Origin: Thalassospira sp. HF15
GTDB lineage: Bacteria > Pseudomonadota > Alphaproteobacteria > Rhodospirillales > Thalassospiraceae
Length of the DNA stretch: 64,000 nucleotides
Assembly (NCBI RefSeq): GCF_011806525.1
Contig: NZ_JAAVKI010000003.1
Coordinates: forward strand, 124,001 to 188,000
Reading direction: 5' to 3'
Below, one piece after another: positions 9,542-19,087 of this stretch. The first letter of the stretch is position 1. Every line of letters starts with the position of its first letter. The notes beneath the pieces were generated by a model. It searched no databases. It saw only the letters and a program-made list of their open reading frames with translations, and was not told where the DNA came from. The position numbers were made by a program, and so were the translations under genes.

Positions 9542-11463
9542 CAGAGGCGTATCCGTTTTAATTGCGATGATGGTTTTACGAAGTTCTTCATTGTGAACCG
9601 GTTTTCGAACCACAAAACCAGCATCATCAGCCCCCACAACTCAAAGCCATACTGCGCTTTTCCGGACATATGACGTTTCTTGATGTCAACCACCCTCGAA
9701 ACATCAAGAAACCAGAGCTGCCCAAGCCGTCCCGGTGACAGAATATCTTCAGCCATAACCCGGGCCTCATTGCGTAGCCAATGATGCACAGGAATGCTGA
9801 ACCCTTGCTTCTTTGTATGACTGACAGAGCGGCCAAACCGGTCCTTAACCAGTTCACGTAGCAGGCGTTTTTGGGCACCAAGAGGACGGAATTTATGACT
9901 GTCGGGCAATGAAAGTCCGAACTTTGCCAATGGCCCGTACAATAGTGGAGATCTGGCTTCCAATCCCCAAGCCATACTGCATCTGTCTGTTTTGGTAAGA
10001 ATATCGTTTGGCAGATATTCGGCGATATCCACTTTTTGAAGATCAAGAATTCCCGGCGACGGCTTCAAGTTATGAGAATTTTTCAAGCGCGCTAAAGCGT
10101 CAGCAGCAAAACCGGCTGCTTGCTGATCAGCGAGAAGCTGTGCGGCTTCATTTGGTAACCACGTCCCGTTCCAAGTATAATGTGCCTCGGCAGGTTCAAG
10201 CCCGAAAGCCCTCAGGAAACGCCATGCTTTATAGCTTGTCGTAACCTTGCCCGGTGTCACAGGCAACCAGTCTCCCGAAGATGCCAACAAGTCTCGGACG
10301 GGTTTTGGCATGAACTTCGTCAATGCACTCTGCAAGCGCGTCGCACGATATGTCAGATAACCACCGAACAGTTCATCACCGCCATCACCACCCAGAGCAA
10401 CCTTGTATTCTTTGCTTACTTGCTTAGCCAGGGCCCAAACTGCAAGAGCAGATGAGTCGGCCATCGGGTCATCTTGCCTCAATGCGAGTTGACAAAAGTC
10501 GTTCATTATGTTCGACGAGAAGGCAACAGGCTCGACTTCAATTCCAAGAGCCTCTCCGACCTTATTCGCCATTGGATATTCGCTAAAGCCTTCCTGACGC
10601 ATATCCAAGCACCAGGCTTTACTAACTTTTCCCTGACGAACTGCACTTTCAGCAACCAAGGTTGAGTCAATGCCCCCCGATAGGAACAGTGTAACCGGCA
10701 CGTCGCTCCGCAATGCGAGGCGCGTACCCTCATCTATCAACTCTCGCGCATTTTTCTTTGCCGCGGAGAAATTCAAAGTTGATTGGATGTTTTCATCAGA
10801 AGACCAAAACCTGCCGGACCGCGTTTCCTGTGGCGTCAATTCCAACCAACTTCCGGGAGCAAGCTTCCTGATACCCTCAACCAGCGTTCTTTCACCGGGG
10901 ACGTAATTGAGACACAAAAAACTGCCTAGCCCCGCCAAATCGATTTCCGGATCATAGTCTTCAAGACATTGAAAAGCGCCGAATTCAGATGAGAAGGTCA
11001 GACCATCTGAAGTTTCCTGAACAAAAAGCGGCTTTTCGCCGAAACGGTCTCTGGCAAGGAATATGCTCCCTTTCTCACGATCGGCGATCGCAAATGCGAA
11101 CATTCCATCAAGATGCTCGCATACTGATGTTCCCCAGCGACGCCAAGCCTCGAGCAAGACTTCGGTATCCGAACTTGTTTTCGGAATAAACCCGTCTTCT
11201 GCGAACTTCTCGCTCAGTTCCAGATAATTATAAATCTCTCCATTGAACACGACCACATAGCGACGGTCCTCCGTCGCCATTGGCTGAATGCCTAATTTCG
11301 GGTCAATAATCGACAACCGACGATGCCCGAGAAACCAAAACCGGTCGGACCAATATCCCCCACCATCCGGCCCTCGGTGCGTGAGGTAATTCGTCGCCGA
11401 ACAAAGGTTCTCAAGGTTTCCGAGATTTGCACTTCTTGAGAATCGTCCGAAAATTCCGCACAT
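9541..11463 (-). CDS. asnB: asparagine synthase (glutamine-hydrolysing) family protein
   Basis: A full-length 640-residue class II amidotransferase. Cys2 is the glutaminase nucleophile (MCGIFGRF), followed by HRGPDGGG and FNGEIYNY; the C-terminal synthetase half has the SGGIDS ATP-binding loop at 262-267. In glycan loci such proteins often amidate uronic acids or other sugar carboxylates instead of aspartate (for example WbpS-like proteins), and that is the likely job here given the GT-C-like gene and GT2 in the same operon. True asparagine synthesis cannot be excluded. Confidence 0.88.
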   Translation of the reverse strand: MCGIFGRFSRSANLGNLENLCSATNYLTHRGPDGGGYWSDRFWFLGHRRLSIIDPKLGIQPMATEDRRYVVVFNGEIYNYLELSEKFAEDGFIPKTSSDTEVLLEAWRRWGTSVCEHLDGMFAFAIADREKGSIFLARDRFGEKPLFVQETSDGLTFSSEFGAFQCLEDYDPEIDLAGLGSFLCLNYVPGERTLVEGIRKLAPGSWLELTPQETRSGRFWSSDENIQSTLNFSAAKKNARELIDEGTRLALRSDVPVTLFLSGGIDSTLVAESAVRQGKVSKAWCLDMRQEGFSEYPMANKVGEALGIEVEPVAFSSNIMNDFCQLALRQDDPMADSSALAVWALAKQVSKEYKVALGGDGGDELFGGYLTYRATRLQSALTKFMPKPVRDLLASSGDWLPVTPGKVTTSYKAWRFLRAFGLEPAEAHYTWNGTWLPNEAAQLLADQQAAGFAADALARLKNSHNLKPSPGILDLQKVDIAEYLPNDILTKTDRCSMAWGLEARSPLLYGPLAKFGLSLPDSHKFRPLGAQKRLLRELVKDRFGRSVSHTKKQGFSIPVHHWLRNEARVMAEDILSPGRLGQLWFLDVSRVVDIKKRHMSGKAQYGFELWGLMMLVLWFENRFTMKNFVKPSSQLKRIRL

Positions 11464-11470
11464 CTGTTAA

Positions 11471-12469
11471 TCAGTCTTCCGATTTATGCCAGACGTTTCT
11501 TACCTTGTAGGACTTGTGCCCGCTGTCAGTGAAATATTGGCGAACCATTAATTCACTTGTCACACCGCCGATCAAAAATTGCACTGCAGCGAGATAAAGC
11601 AGAGATCCAACAACAAACAACCCACTGTGTGTGCGAACGACCGGGTCCCCCGTCGCCAACCACTGGATTGCAAGATAGAGCGTAATCAACCCCGCAATTG
11701 CTCCACATGCCAGAGCCAACTTGCCGAAAATGCGGATAGGTTTGACGAGGTACCGAGTGTAGAAATAAAGAAAAAACAGATCCAAAAAAACATTCAGCGT
11801 ACGGCCAATTCCGTAGTTAGATTCACCGTGCGGCCGCTCAATGTTCTCGATCGGGACTTCTTCAATTCGAGCCCCTGCGACTTTGGCAAAAACTGGAACG
11901 AAACGGTGGTGCTCACCCAAGATCAGGATATCGTCCAGAATTTCTCTGCGGTAAGCGCGATAAGTTGTCCCGACGTCGTGAATTTCCAGACCAGTGATCT
12001 TACGGATCATCCAGTTTGCAACTCTTGATGGCCATCGCCGGATGATGCCTTCCTTACGCTGATGGCGCCAACCGCATACAACATCGGCACCGGCTTCCAT
12101 TTTCTCAATGAATTTCGGGAGATCTTCCGGAAAATGCTGCAAGTCAGCATCAAGAGACACAACTATGTCTCCGACGGCGGCATCAAAACCAGCCTGAAGT
12201 GCGGCCGTCTGACCATAGTTCCGACGCAACTCGACAACTTTTACCCGGTTGTCCTGTTCGGAAAGTTCTTTGCATTTTTCGAGGCTCTTATCACGGCTAC
12301 CGTCATCGACAAAAACAAACTCGAATTTGTAATCGGGGAATTGTGCGTCAAGCACTGCGCAAAATCTACGATGCAGCTCTGAAACAGCATCTTCTTCGTT
12401 ATAGACGGGTACAACGATACTTATCAGGAGCTTGTCCGCTGATATGATTTTTTTTGACGCGTCAGGCAA
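11471..12469 (-). CDS. GT2 glycosyltransferase, DPM1/ArnC/GtrB type
   Basis: A 332-residue enzyme with an N-terminal GT-A domain (IVVPVYNEED, FVDDGSRDKS, SLDADLQHFPED) and two C-terminal membrane helices (about residues 230-300), the layout of polyprenyl-phosphate sugar synthases. It should load a sugar on undecaprenyl phosphate at the inner face of the membrane. It is first in the operon with asnB and the GT-C-like gene. The start appears to be TTG at 12469 with a poor ribosome site, so the exact N-terminus is uncertain. Confidence 0.85.
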   Translation of the reverse strand: MPDASKKIISADKLLISIVVPVYNEEDAVSELHRRFCAVLDAQFPDYKFEFVFVDDGSRDKSLEKCKELSEQDNRVKVVELRRNYGQTAALQAGFDAAVGDIVVSLDADLQHFPEDLPKFIEKMEAGADVVCGWRHQRKEGIIRRWPSRVANWMIRKITGLEIHDVGTTYRAYRREILDDILILGEHHRFVPVFAKVAGARIEEVPIENIERPHGESNYGIGRTLNVFLDLFFLYFYTRYLVKPIRIFGKLALACGAIAGLITLYLAIQWLATGDPVVRTHSGLFVVGSLLYLAAVQFLIGGVTSELMVRQYFTDSGHKSYKVRNVWHKSED

Positions 12470-12701
12470 GGAAATGTACTCCGTCCGAAAGATCGATCAT
12501 TGCTACGTTGAATTGAACCTGTCCTTCTTAAAGTGTATTGAGGCACTCACTGTCAATTTTTATTCATGTGCTGTCAGTAGATCCAATCGAGGCATACTTC
12601 GATTTTCAATAGGATTTTGTTCAGGATAGTGGTAACCCAACCTCTGAATAATTGATGACGATATGTAGATTATTCTAAGTGTGACAAATCACGGAAAAAC
12701 G

Positions 12702-13493
12702 ATGCTTTCTATAAAGTTCACTCCTGTCCATGATACCGAGTTGGAAAATTACTTTATTTCACTAGGCATGGAGCATGTTGTCGAGGCCTCGAAGGGCAAG
12801 CAACGCGGCGTGAACGATATGGTGCAAGACACACCATACAAACCTGTGCTCAAGGATTTGCATCGACTGCATAGCCTCGTTCGGGAGAACAGACGCACAA
12901 CCGTCCTGGAGTTTGGCACCGGGTGGTCTTCACTCATAATGGCCGATGCACTTGGACGCAACCAACAGGAATACGGCGATGCAATCAAGAACCTCCGTCG
13001 TCACAATCCATTTGAAATGCACAGTCTTGATGACGTCCAAAGATGGTCACAAGTAGCTAAGGACCGCGTCGATGCCGCGGGCCTTAGCAATGCGCGTTTT
13101 CATGTCTCGCCTGTAACTTGCTACGAGTTTCAGGGACGCCTTACGACAAGATACAAAGAGATTCCGCAGATTAGTCCTGACTTCATTTATCTTGATGGCC
13201 CTGACCAATTTACGACGCAGGGATCAATCAATGGCCTATCCACCACGCACAAAGACTTTATGCCGATGTCGTCAGACATCCTTCTATTTGAACACTTTCT
13301 TATCCCGGGTACCATCATACTTGTAGACGGTCGCGCTGCGAATGCGCGCTTCCTGCAAGCGAACCTCCAAAGACATTGGTCTTACTCGTTCGATGAAGAC
13401 TACGACCAACATCTGTTCGTATTGGATGAACCGGCACTAGGAAAGTACAATGCAGCACAACTTGCTTTTTATGCACAGGGAGGCACGCAGTAA
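12702..13493 (+). CDS. methyltransferase-like protein of unknown substrate
   Basis: A 263-residue protein with a Rossmann-type motif I (VLEFGTGWSSLIMA) and a later DFIYLDGPDQ segment as in class I SAM methyltransferases acting on sugars or small molecules. The ATG at 12702 has GGAAA at good distance; GTG at 12681 would add seven residues. It opens the cluster that leads into the Gfo/Idh/MocA and NeuB-cupin genes, suggesting a role in the same sugar pathway. No specific family was recognised. Confidence 0.6.
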   Translation: MLSIKFTPVHDTELENYFISLGMEHVVEASKGKQRGVNDMVQDTPYKPVLKDLHRLHSLVRENRRTTVLEFGTGWSSLIMADALGRNQQEYGDAIKNLRRHNPFEMHSLDDVQRWSQVAKDRVDAAGLSNARFHVSPVTCYEFQGRLTTRYKEIPQISPDFIYLDGPDQFTTQGSINGLSTTHKDFMPMSSDILLFEHFLIPGTIILVDGRAANARFLQANLQRHWSYSFDEDYDQHLFVLDEPALGKYNAAQLAFYAQGGTQ

Positions 13494-13624
13494 GTCTGCA
13501 ACCCGCGCCTTGATCAAGGACTTGAGGTGTTTGTCCCTGATGTAGTTGCAAAATGCAGTTCTCATCTATATTTTTTGCCAAATTTTCGGCTCTCGTTCCC
13601 ACTAAAGCTTCAGACAAGGTTGTT

Positions 13625-14719
13625 ATGTTCAAGGTAAAAGTTCACGGTTGCGGATCTATCGGCAATCACCTCGCTAACGCATCCCGGGCACTCGGTTGGT
13701 CGGTAGACATGTGTGACATTGACCAGGCCGCGCTTGAAAGAACGAAGCACGATATATATCCATCCCGCTATGGAAAATGGGACGAGGAAATTGGACTTTA
13801 TAATAGCAAAGAAGTTCCTATCGGTGGTTATGACATCATTGTAATAGGAACGCCTCCCGATGTTCATATCCCACTGGCCATGAGCGCTATTGCCGAGAAA
13901 CCAAAAGCAATTATCGTTGAGAAGCCGATTTGCGGCCCTGGTCTGGAGGGGGCGCAAGAACTGGTCGCAGAGGCAAAAAAGCAAGGTGTCGCCATTTTCA
14001 CCGGATATGACCACGTTGTTGGCCGGGCATCCGAAGAATTTGTAGCAAACATCAATGAAGATAAATTTGGCCCGTTGCTTACGCTGGATGTTGAGTTCCG
14101 CGAACATTGGGCAGGAATCTTTGGGGCACACCCTTGGCTCAGTGGTCCAGAAGATACTTATCTTGGTTATTTCCGTCGCGGCGGCGGCGCAAGCGGCGAG
14201 CACAGTCATGCAGCCAACCTCTGGCAGCATTTTGCCCACAGTGCAGGAAAAGGCCGCGTTAGCAAAGTCACGGCTCAGCTTGATTTTGTAAAAGATGGCG
14301 CCATCGACTATGACCGGCTGTGTATTATGACACTTGAGACCGATACCGGGTTTACTGGACGCGTTGTTCAGGATGTCATCACCCATCCAGCGCGAAAGTG
14401 GGCACGAGCTCAATTCCGAGACGGATCTTTGGAGTGGCAGTGCGGTTCTAAGCCGGGAACAGATTCAGTTTCAGAATTCAAGACGGACGGCTACACTCGC
14501 AAGACCGACATAGCCAAAACGCGCCCAGACGACTTCATTAAAGAACTGCGCCATATCGAAAAAGCACTGACCGCTGATCCATCCATGTCCCCCATTTCGC
14601 TTGAGCGCGGACTGGATACAATGATGGTTGTAGCAGCAGCCCACCTGTCTGCCGCGACACAGAAGACCGTCAGCATCGACTGGACGAAGGGCTATGTTCC
14701 TTCCGCCTTGTCAGCCTAA
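13625..14719 (+). CDS. Gfo/Idh/MocA family oxidoreductase
   Basis: A 364-residue NAD(P)-dependent sugar dehydrogenase. The N-terminal Rossmann fold has GCGSIGNHLA, and the family's EKP motif occurs in VEKPICGPG (the lysine is catalytic). The start at 13625 places the nucleotide-binding strand at the N-terminus. A 23-bp gap to the NeuB-cupin gene indicates one operon. A likely role is oxidation or reduction of the sugar that NeuB condenses, or of its product; the substrate is unknown. It is only distantly similar to the second such enzyme at 30428. Confidence 0.85.
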   Translation: MFKVKVHGCGSIGNHLANASRALGWSVDMCDIDQAALERTKHDIYPSRYGKWDEEIGLYNSKEVPIGGYDIIVIGTPPDVHIPLAMSAIAEKPKAIIVEKPICGPGLEGAQELVAEAKKQGVAIFTGYDHVVGRASEEFVANINEDKFGPLLTLDVEFREHWAGIFGAHPWLSGPEDTYLGYFRRGGGASGEHSHAANLWQHFAHSAGKGRVSKVTAQLDFVKDGAIDYDRLCIMTLETDTGFTGRVVQDVITHPARKWARAQFRDGSLEWQCGSKPGTDSVSEFKTDGYTRKTDIAKTRPDDFIKELRHIEKALTADPSMSPISLERGLDTMMVVAAAHLSAATQKTVSIDWTKGYVPSALSA

Positions 14720-14742
14720 GCTCCAAGAGGAACGAACAAGTA

Positions 14743-16269
14743 ATGGAAAATTCACGATACAATTTCAAAAACCTGTTTGTGCTTGATCTTGCCAACAATC
14801 ACCAAGGTGATGTGCAGCATGGTCTGGCTATCATCCGAGAAAATGCCAAGGTTGCCAGTGCGCAGGGCGTTCGATGCGGAGTAAAATTCCAGTTTCGCCA
14901 ACTAGACAGTTTTATCCACCCCGACCATCAGAAAGACAGTGACAACAAACATATTCCACGCTTTCTCTCGACGCGAATGGACCCGAAGCAGTATCAACAA
15001 CTGCTTGATGAGGTAAAAGCACACAAGCTGATCTCGATATGCACTCCATTTGACGAAGAGTCTGTCGATATAATCGTCGAGATGGGCTTCGATATTTTGA
15101 AAATCGCAAGCTGTTCTGCCAAAGACTGGCCCTTGCTTGAGAAAGCTGTTGAGTCAGGACTGCCGATCATCGTTTCGACCGGCGGTTTGACCATTCACGA
15201 AATTGATGACGTCGTCAGCTTCTTTGACCATCGTGGCGCAGACTTTGCTATCATGCATTGTGTGTCCATCTACCCGACGCCAGATGCCGACTGCAATTTA
15301 CGCAATATCTCGATGCTCAAGGAACGCTTCCCCAATCGGGTCATCGGATGGTCAACCCACGAAGCGCCGTCCGATACTGGACCGGTAATGGTTGCTGTTG
15401 GTCAGGGTGCCGAGATGTTCGAGCGCCATGTTGGTATTGAAACTGACAAGATCAAGCTCAACAAATATAGCTCCACCCCCAAACAGGTAGAAGCTTGGTT
15501 CAAAGCCTGTAAAAAAGCACAAGTTTTGGCGGGATCGTACGAGCGCACCGAACCGACCAAAGCTGAGAAGGAAGCCCTCGATAGCTTACGCCGCGGGATT
15601 TTTGCCAAGAAAGACCTTGAAGCAGGAACCCTTCTGGAACGCGAGGACGTTTTCTTTGCGATGCCATACGTTCCAGGCCAGTTGTCCAGCGAGAACTGGC
15701 GCCCTGGAATGACTTTGCAGCAGAACCTAAAGGTCAACGAGGCCGTTTTCCCTGCACAGGTTGAAATGCCACCGGCGCCCAAATATCAGGTGATCAAGTC
15801 GGCAATTCACCAAGTCAAGGCACTCCTCAACGAGGCACGTGTTCATTTGGGGCCTGAGTTCGAAGTGGAATACTCCCATCATGAAGGGATCGAAAACTTC
15901 ATGAAAGTGGGGACCGTCTTGATCAACTGCATTAATCGCGAGTATTGCAAGAAGATCCTAGTTCAGCTTCCGGGCCAAGTTCACCCTGAACACTTCCACA
16001 AACGCAAGGAAGAGACTTTCCAGGTCCTGTATGGCGAGCTGCACTCAAATGTGGATGGTAGAACACGAATCATGCGTCCGGGCGATACTGCTCTGGTTAT
16101 GCCAGGCGTCTGGCATAACTTCTGGTCGGAAACCGGTTGTGTGTTTGAAGAAGTCTCCACAACCCACTTCAACAATGATTCTGTATACCGGGATCCTGCT
16201 ATCAACAAACTTGAGCGACTAGAGCGAAAGTCAATCGTAAATCATTGGGGTCGTTACGAACTGAATTGA
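14743..16269 (+). CDS. NeuB-family sialic-acid-like synthase fused to SAF and cupin domains
   Basis: This 508-residue protein has three parts. Residues 1-270 are a NeuB TIM barrel (DLANNHQGD, VKFQFRQ, CTPFDEESVD, KIASCSAKDWPLL, IVSTGG, ERHVGIE), which condenses PEP with an aldose. Residues 280-345 are a SAF antifreeze-like lid (RRGIFAKKDLEAG). Residues 350-508 are a cupin with metal ligands His417, His419, Glu423/424 and His458, resembling sugar-isomerase cupins. Ordinary NeuB, LegI and PseI are about 340-350 residues, so the extension is real. It follows a Gfo/Idh/MocA gene; a cytidylyltransferase and HAD phosphatase lie nearby. The product is probably a nonulosonic or related keto-acid sugar. 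Confidence 0.88.
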   Translation: MENSRYNFKNLFVLDLANNHQGDVQHGLAIIRENAKVASAQGVRCGVKFQFRQLDSFIHPDHQKDSDNKHIPRFLSTRMDPKQYQQLLDEVKAHKLISICTPFDEESVDIIVEMGFDILKIASCSAKDWPLLEKAVESGLPIIVSTGGLTIHEIDDVVSFFDHRGADFAIMHCVSIYPTPDADCNLRNISMLKERFPNRVIGWSTHEAPSDTGPVMVAVGQGAEMFERHVGIETDKIKLNKYSSTPKQVEAWFKACKKAQVLAGSYERTEPTKAEKEALDSLRRGIFAKKDLEAGTLLEREDVFFAMPYVPGQLSSENWRPGMTLQQNLKVNEAVFPAQVEMPPAPKYQVIKSAIHQVKALLNEARVHLGPEFEVEYSHHEGIENFMKVGTVLINCINREYCKKILVQLPGQVHPEHFHKRKEETFQVLYGELHSNVDGRTRIMRPGDTALVMPGVWHNFWSETGCVFEEVSTTHFNNDSVYRDPAINKLERLERKSIVNHWGRYELN

Positions 16270-16289
16270 TTACCCGCATGCATCAAATC

Positions 16290-16340
16290 TAATATTAACG
16301 AGAGGGGGCGGGAGCGGCTTTCTTGCCCTCTTCATATCTC
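16290..16340 (+). terminator. possible weak terminator after the NeuB-cupin gene
   Basis: AGAGGG near 16300 can pair with CCCTCT about 20 bases later, just before the acyltransferase gene. The loop is long and the T-run poor, so this may be only a leader hairpin. Confidence 0.25.
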
Positions 16341-16351
16341 AGAAATCCTTG

Positions 16352-18316
16352 ATGAAAACAAAAGACTATATCCCTGAAATCGATGGCCTAAGGGGGCTAG
16401 CTGTTCTGCTGGTGCTTTTTTTCCATCTATTACCATCATCTCTTCCAGGAGGGTTTATCGGGGTCGATATATTCTTCGTAATAAGTGGATTTGTGATAAC
16501 GAAGAAAATTCTTCGTGACATCGAAACAGATAAATTTTCGATAGTTAATTTTTATATCAACAGAGTGCACCGTCTTTTTCCAGCCCTCCTACTAGTTTTA
16601 TTCGTATCCTTATTCTTTGCATTTCATATTTTTTCGCTAGATGAGTTCCGACGTTTTGGAGCAAGTTTTCTGAGCGCTACTATCTCACTCTCGAATTTCA
16701 AGTTCTGGCGAGAAAGTGGCTACTTCGATGTTGGAGCAGATCAAAAACCGTTATTACATACGTGGTCATTAAGTGTCGAAGAGCAGCTGTATATACTCTG
16801 GCCTATTTTAATTCTTGTTGCGTATAAATACCTAAGAGGTCGGGTTTTTCTAATAATAGCATTAATTGGGTTAGTTAGTATTTGTGCAAGCTCTGTTTTT
16901 TTGGATGATAGCGCCTCAATTTTCTTCCTCACACCTTTCCGGGTTTATGAGTTTTGCATTGGCGCTCTATGCATCCCGCTAACCACGAAAAACAAGGTCC
17001 CGAGGTATTCGCTAACTTTATTTTCATACTTGGCAATCATTGCAATCCTTTTCCAATCTTTTTTTCTTGGCCAGACCGATACGTTTCCGTTTTACAACGC
17101 CTTACCTGCCTGTGTTTCGGCAGGTATTCTAATTGTCGGATCCCAAGGCAGCTGGGTCGGAAAATTTCTAAGTAGCAGATCAATGCTTTTCTTAGGAAGA
17201 AGCAGCTATTCAATTTATTTGGTACATTGGCCGCTGATAGTATTTTATAAATACTATGTATACCGAGACCTCCACTTGACGGAGGTATCAACACTTCTAT
17301 TAGCAAGCTTGTTTTTTGGATTCTTACTTCATTTTTCCGTTGAAAAGCGCTTCCGAATCAATAGTAAAGAACAGCTCAAAACCATCTTCTTGAGAAAAAA
17401 CATTGTCAGATTCGGGACAATTATTTCCCTTGCTAGTGTAGCAACGCTAACTGGCGCAATAATTCGGACCTCCGACGGGATGCCGTGGCGGATCACTACC
17501 GGATTAGCATTTGATTTCAACGAAAATGCAGCAGCTTATGTAGAAGCTCTAGTAAAACGCCGTAAAGGTGTTCTAAGAGATTGCCCAAACGACTGTCTCT
17601 TGGGGAACAAGGAGATCGAGGAAATTGTTCTGTTTGTGGGCGATTCTCACATGGATCACTATACCCTTGCTCTATCAGAAATGTCAGACAGTCTACCTTA
17701 CAGGTTCAAGCTAATTACCAGTGCTGGTTGCTTTTTTGGACAGTCCTACACGAGCGACACCGGGGCCTTTGAATCAGACTGCTTGGAAAAGCAAGACGAA
17801 CTAATACATTGGCTTTCTAACCCAAACGTGATTGGTGTTATGCACGGCCAAAGGTGGCCAGGATACCGTAACCTAATAATCCAGAAGAACGATAACTCAC
17901 ACGTCAGATTTGAAAACAGTGATTCATTCCTAGAGGCGATCACTGGTGATGTAAAAGATCTCTATGAAAAAACGCGCCCCCTACCATTATTGTTAGTCGG
18001 CGATTCCCCTGACGCGCCTGACATTAATTGCGCTATCAAAAACAAATCTTCGTCACCTAACTGCAAGAACCTTCTCCAAGAGAATAATGCCAGTAAAATC
18101 AAAGCTATATCTAATGCTTCCGATGATTACGCTGGCCTCTCTGACTACTATTTGCCCCGTCAATCACTATGCGATCAAGAATGTGGTCTACTGGATAAAC
18201 ATGGAGACATGATGTACATCGATTCCAATCATCTCTCTCTTTCTGGGGCAAGGATAGTACTTCCACAGTTACTGACAAAGTTTTATCATTTGGCCGCACA
18301 GCGAGAGAATTACTGA
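16352..18316 (+). CDS. OafA/YrhL-type O-acyltransferase with C-terminal SGNH domain
   Basis: A 654-residue membrane acyltransferase of the same architecture as the one at 1749: IDGLRGLAVLLVLFFH at the start, then VDIFFVISGF and about ten helices, then a periplasmic SGNH domain with GDSHMDHY and a final DSNHLS. It is AT-rich like the first. ATG at 16352 is taken; a TTG directly precedes it. The last 7 bases overlap the convergent cytidylyltransferase gene. Confidence 0.87.
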   Translation: MKTKDYIPEIDGLRGLAVLLVLFFHLLPSSLPGGFIGVDIFFVISGFVITKKILRDIETDKFSIVNFYINRVHRLFPALLLVLFVSLFFAFHIFSLDEFRRFGASFLSATISLSNFKFWRESGYFDVGADQKPLLHTWSLSVEEQLYILWPILILVAYKYLRGRVFLIIALIGLVSICASSVFLDDSASIFFLTPFRVYEFCIGALCIPLTTKNKVPRYSLTLFSYLAIIAILFQSFFLGQTDTFPFYNALPACVSAGILIVGSQGSWVGKFLSSRSMLFLGRSSYSIYLVHWPLIVFYKYYVYRDLHLTEVSTLLLASLFFGFLLHFSVEKRFRINSKEQLKTIFLRKNIVRFGTIISLASVATLTGAIIRTSDGMPWRITTGLAFDFNENAAAYVEALVKRRKGVLRDCPNDCLLGNKEIEEIVLFVGDSHMDHYTLALSEMSDSLPYRFKLITSAGCFFGQSYTSDTGAFESDCLEKQDELIHWLSNPNVIGVMHGQRWPGYRNLIIQKNDNSHVRFENSDSFLEAITGDVKDLYEKTRPLPLLLVGDSPDAPDINCAIKNKSSSPNCKNLLQENNASKIKAISNASDDYAGLSDYYLPRQSLCDQECGLLDKHGDMMYIDSNHLSLSGARIVLPQLLTKFYHLAAQRENY

Positions 18317-19017
18317 CTTTCCGACAACAAAAAATCTGCCCACTTGAGATCAATTTCAGTATCAATATTCGCCAGATATTCGTCGATGACTGTTGCATTA
18401 AATTTATCCCCTGAGATACTTTTTTTATTTATCAAACATTCTCGTGAGATTGCATACGCCACGCCATTTCGGTGATAGAGCGGTTCCAACTGCTGGCGGG
18501 CAATAATTTGACTGCCCTCCTTATCATAGAGTTCCAGCCCTCCAGAAACATTCAATTTGAGTTGTTTAAGCGGATGCGCCTTGGAGTCTGTTTCCGAAAC
18601 GGTCCATGTTGCATCGACATCTGACTCGCAAAATTTCTGAAGGCACTGTCGAACATGGTCTGCTTTCCGGAGGGGAGATGTCGGCTGCAACATAAGTACG
18701 ATATCAAATGTCTGCGAAAATGCATTCTCAGCCTCTAACAAGGCATGTGATAGAACCTCGACATCACCAATTCTGTCGCCAGACAATTCAGGCGGACGGA
18801 TAAAAGGTGCTGAGATTCCATGTCGGAGAGCTTCTTCTGCGATTAACTCATGATCTGTGGAGACAACTGCAGCGTCGATTTCAGGCAATTGCTGAATAAT
18901 TTTACCGGTACGAGCGACAAGGCTTAAACCACCTACTTCACGCAAGTTCTTAAGCTTGATACCTTTACTTCCACCTCTGGCTGGAACGACGGCAAGAATA
19001 GACTTATCTGCCAACAT
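18310..19017 (-). CDS. acylneuraminate cytidylyltransferase family (CMP-nonulosonate synthetase)
   Basis: A 235-residue cytidylyltransferase with the CTP-binding VVPARGGSKGIKLKN motif, STDHELIAEEA, and LMQPTSPLRKADHV-like segment LQPTSPLRK, as in NeuA, LegF and KdsB relatives. It activates a nonulosonic acid with CMP. It is distinct from pseF at 29687 and lies next to the NeuB-cupin and HAD genes, making it the probable partner of that synthase. It is transcribed away from the HAD gene, with 70 bp between them. Confidence 0.85.
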   Translation of the reverse strand: MLADKSILAVVPARGGSKGIKLKNLREVGGLSLVARTGKIIQQLPEIDAAVVSTDHELIAEEALRHGISAPFIRPPELSGDRIGDVEVLSHALLEAENAFSQTFDIVLMLQPTSPLRKADHVRQCLQKFCESDVDATWTVSETDSKAHPLKQLKLNVSGGLELYDKEGSQIIARQQLEPLYHRNGVAYAISRECLINKKSISGDKFNATVIDEYLANIDTEIDLKWADFLLSESQ

Positions 19018-19087
19018 GCTCTGTATACCTCAATCATGATAACTGACGACCGATCAGGTATATCGGCCTCTCTGACGCGTAGGCATT

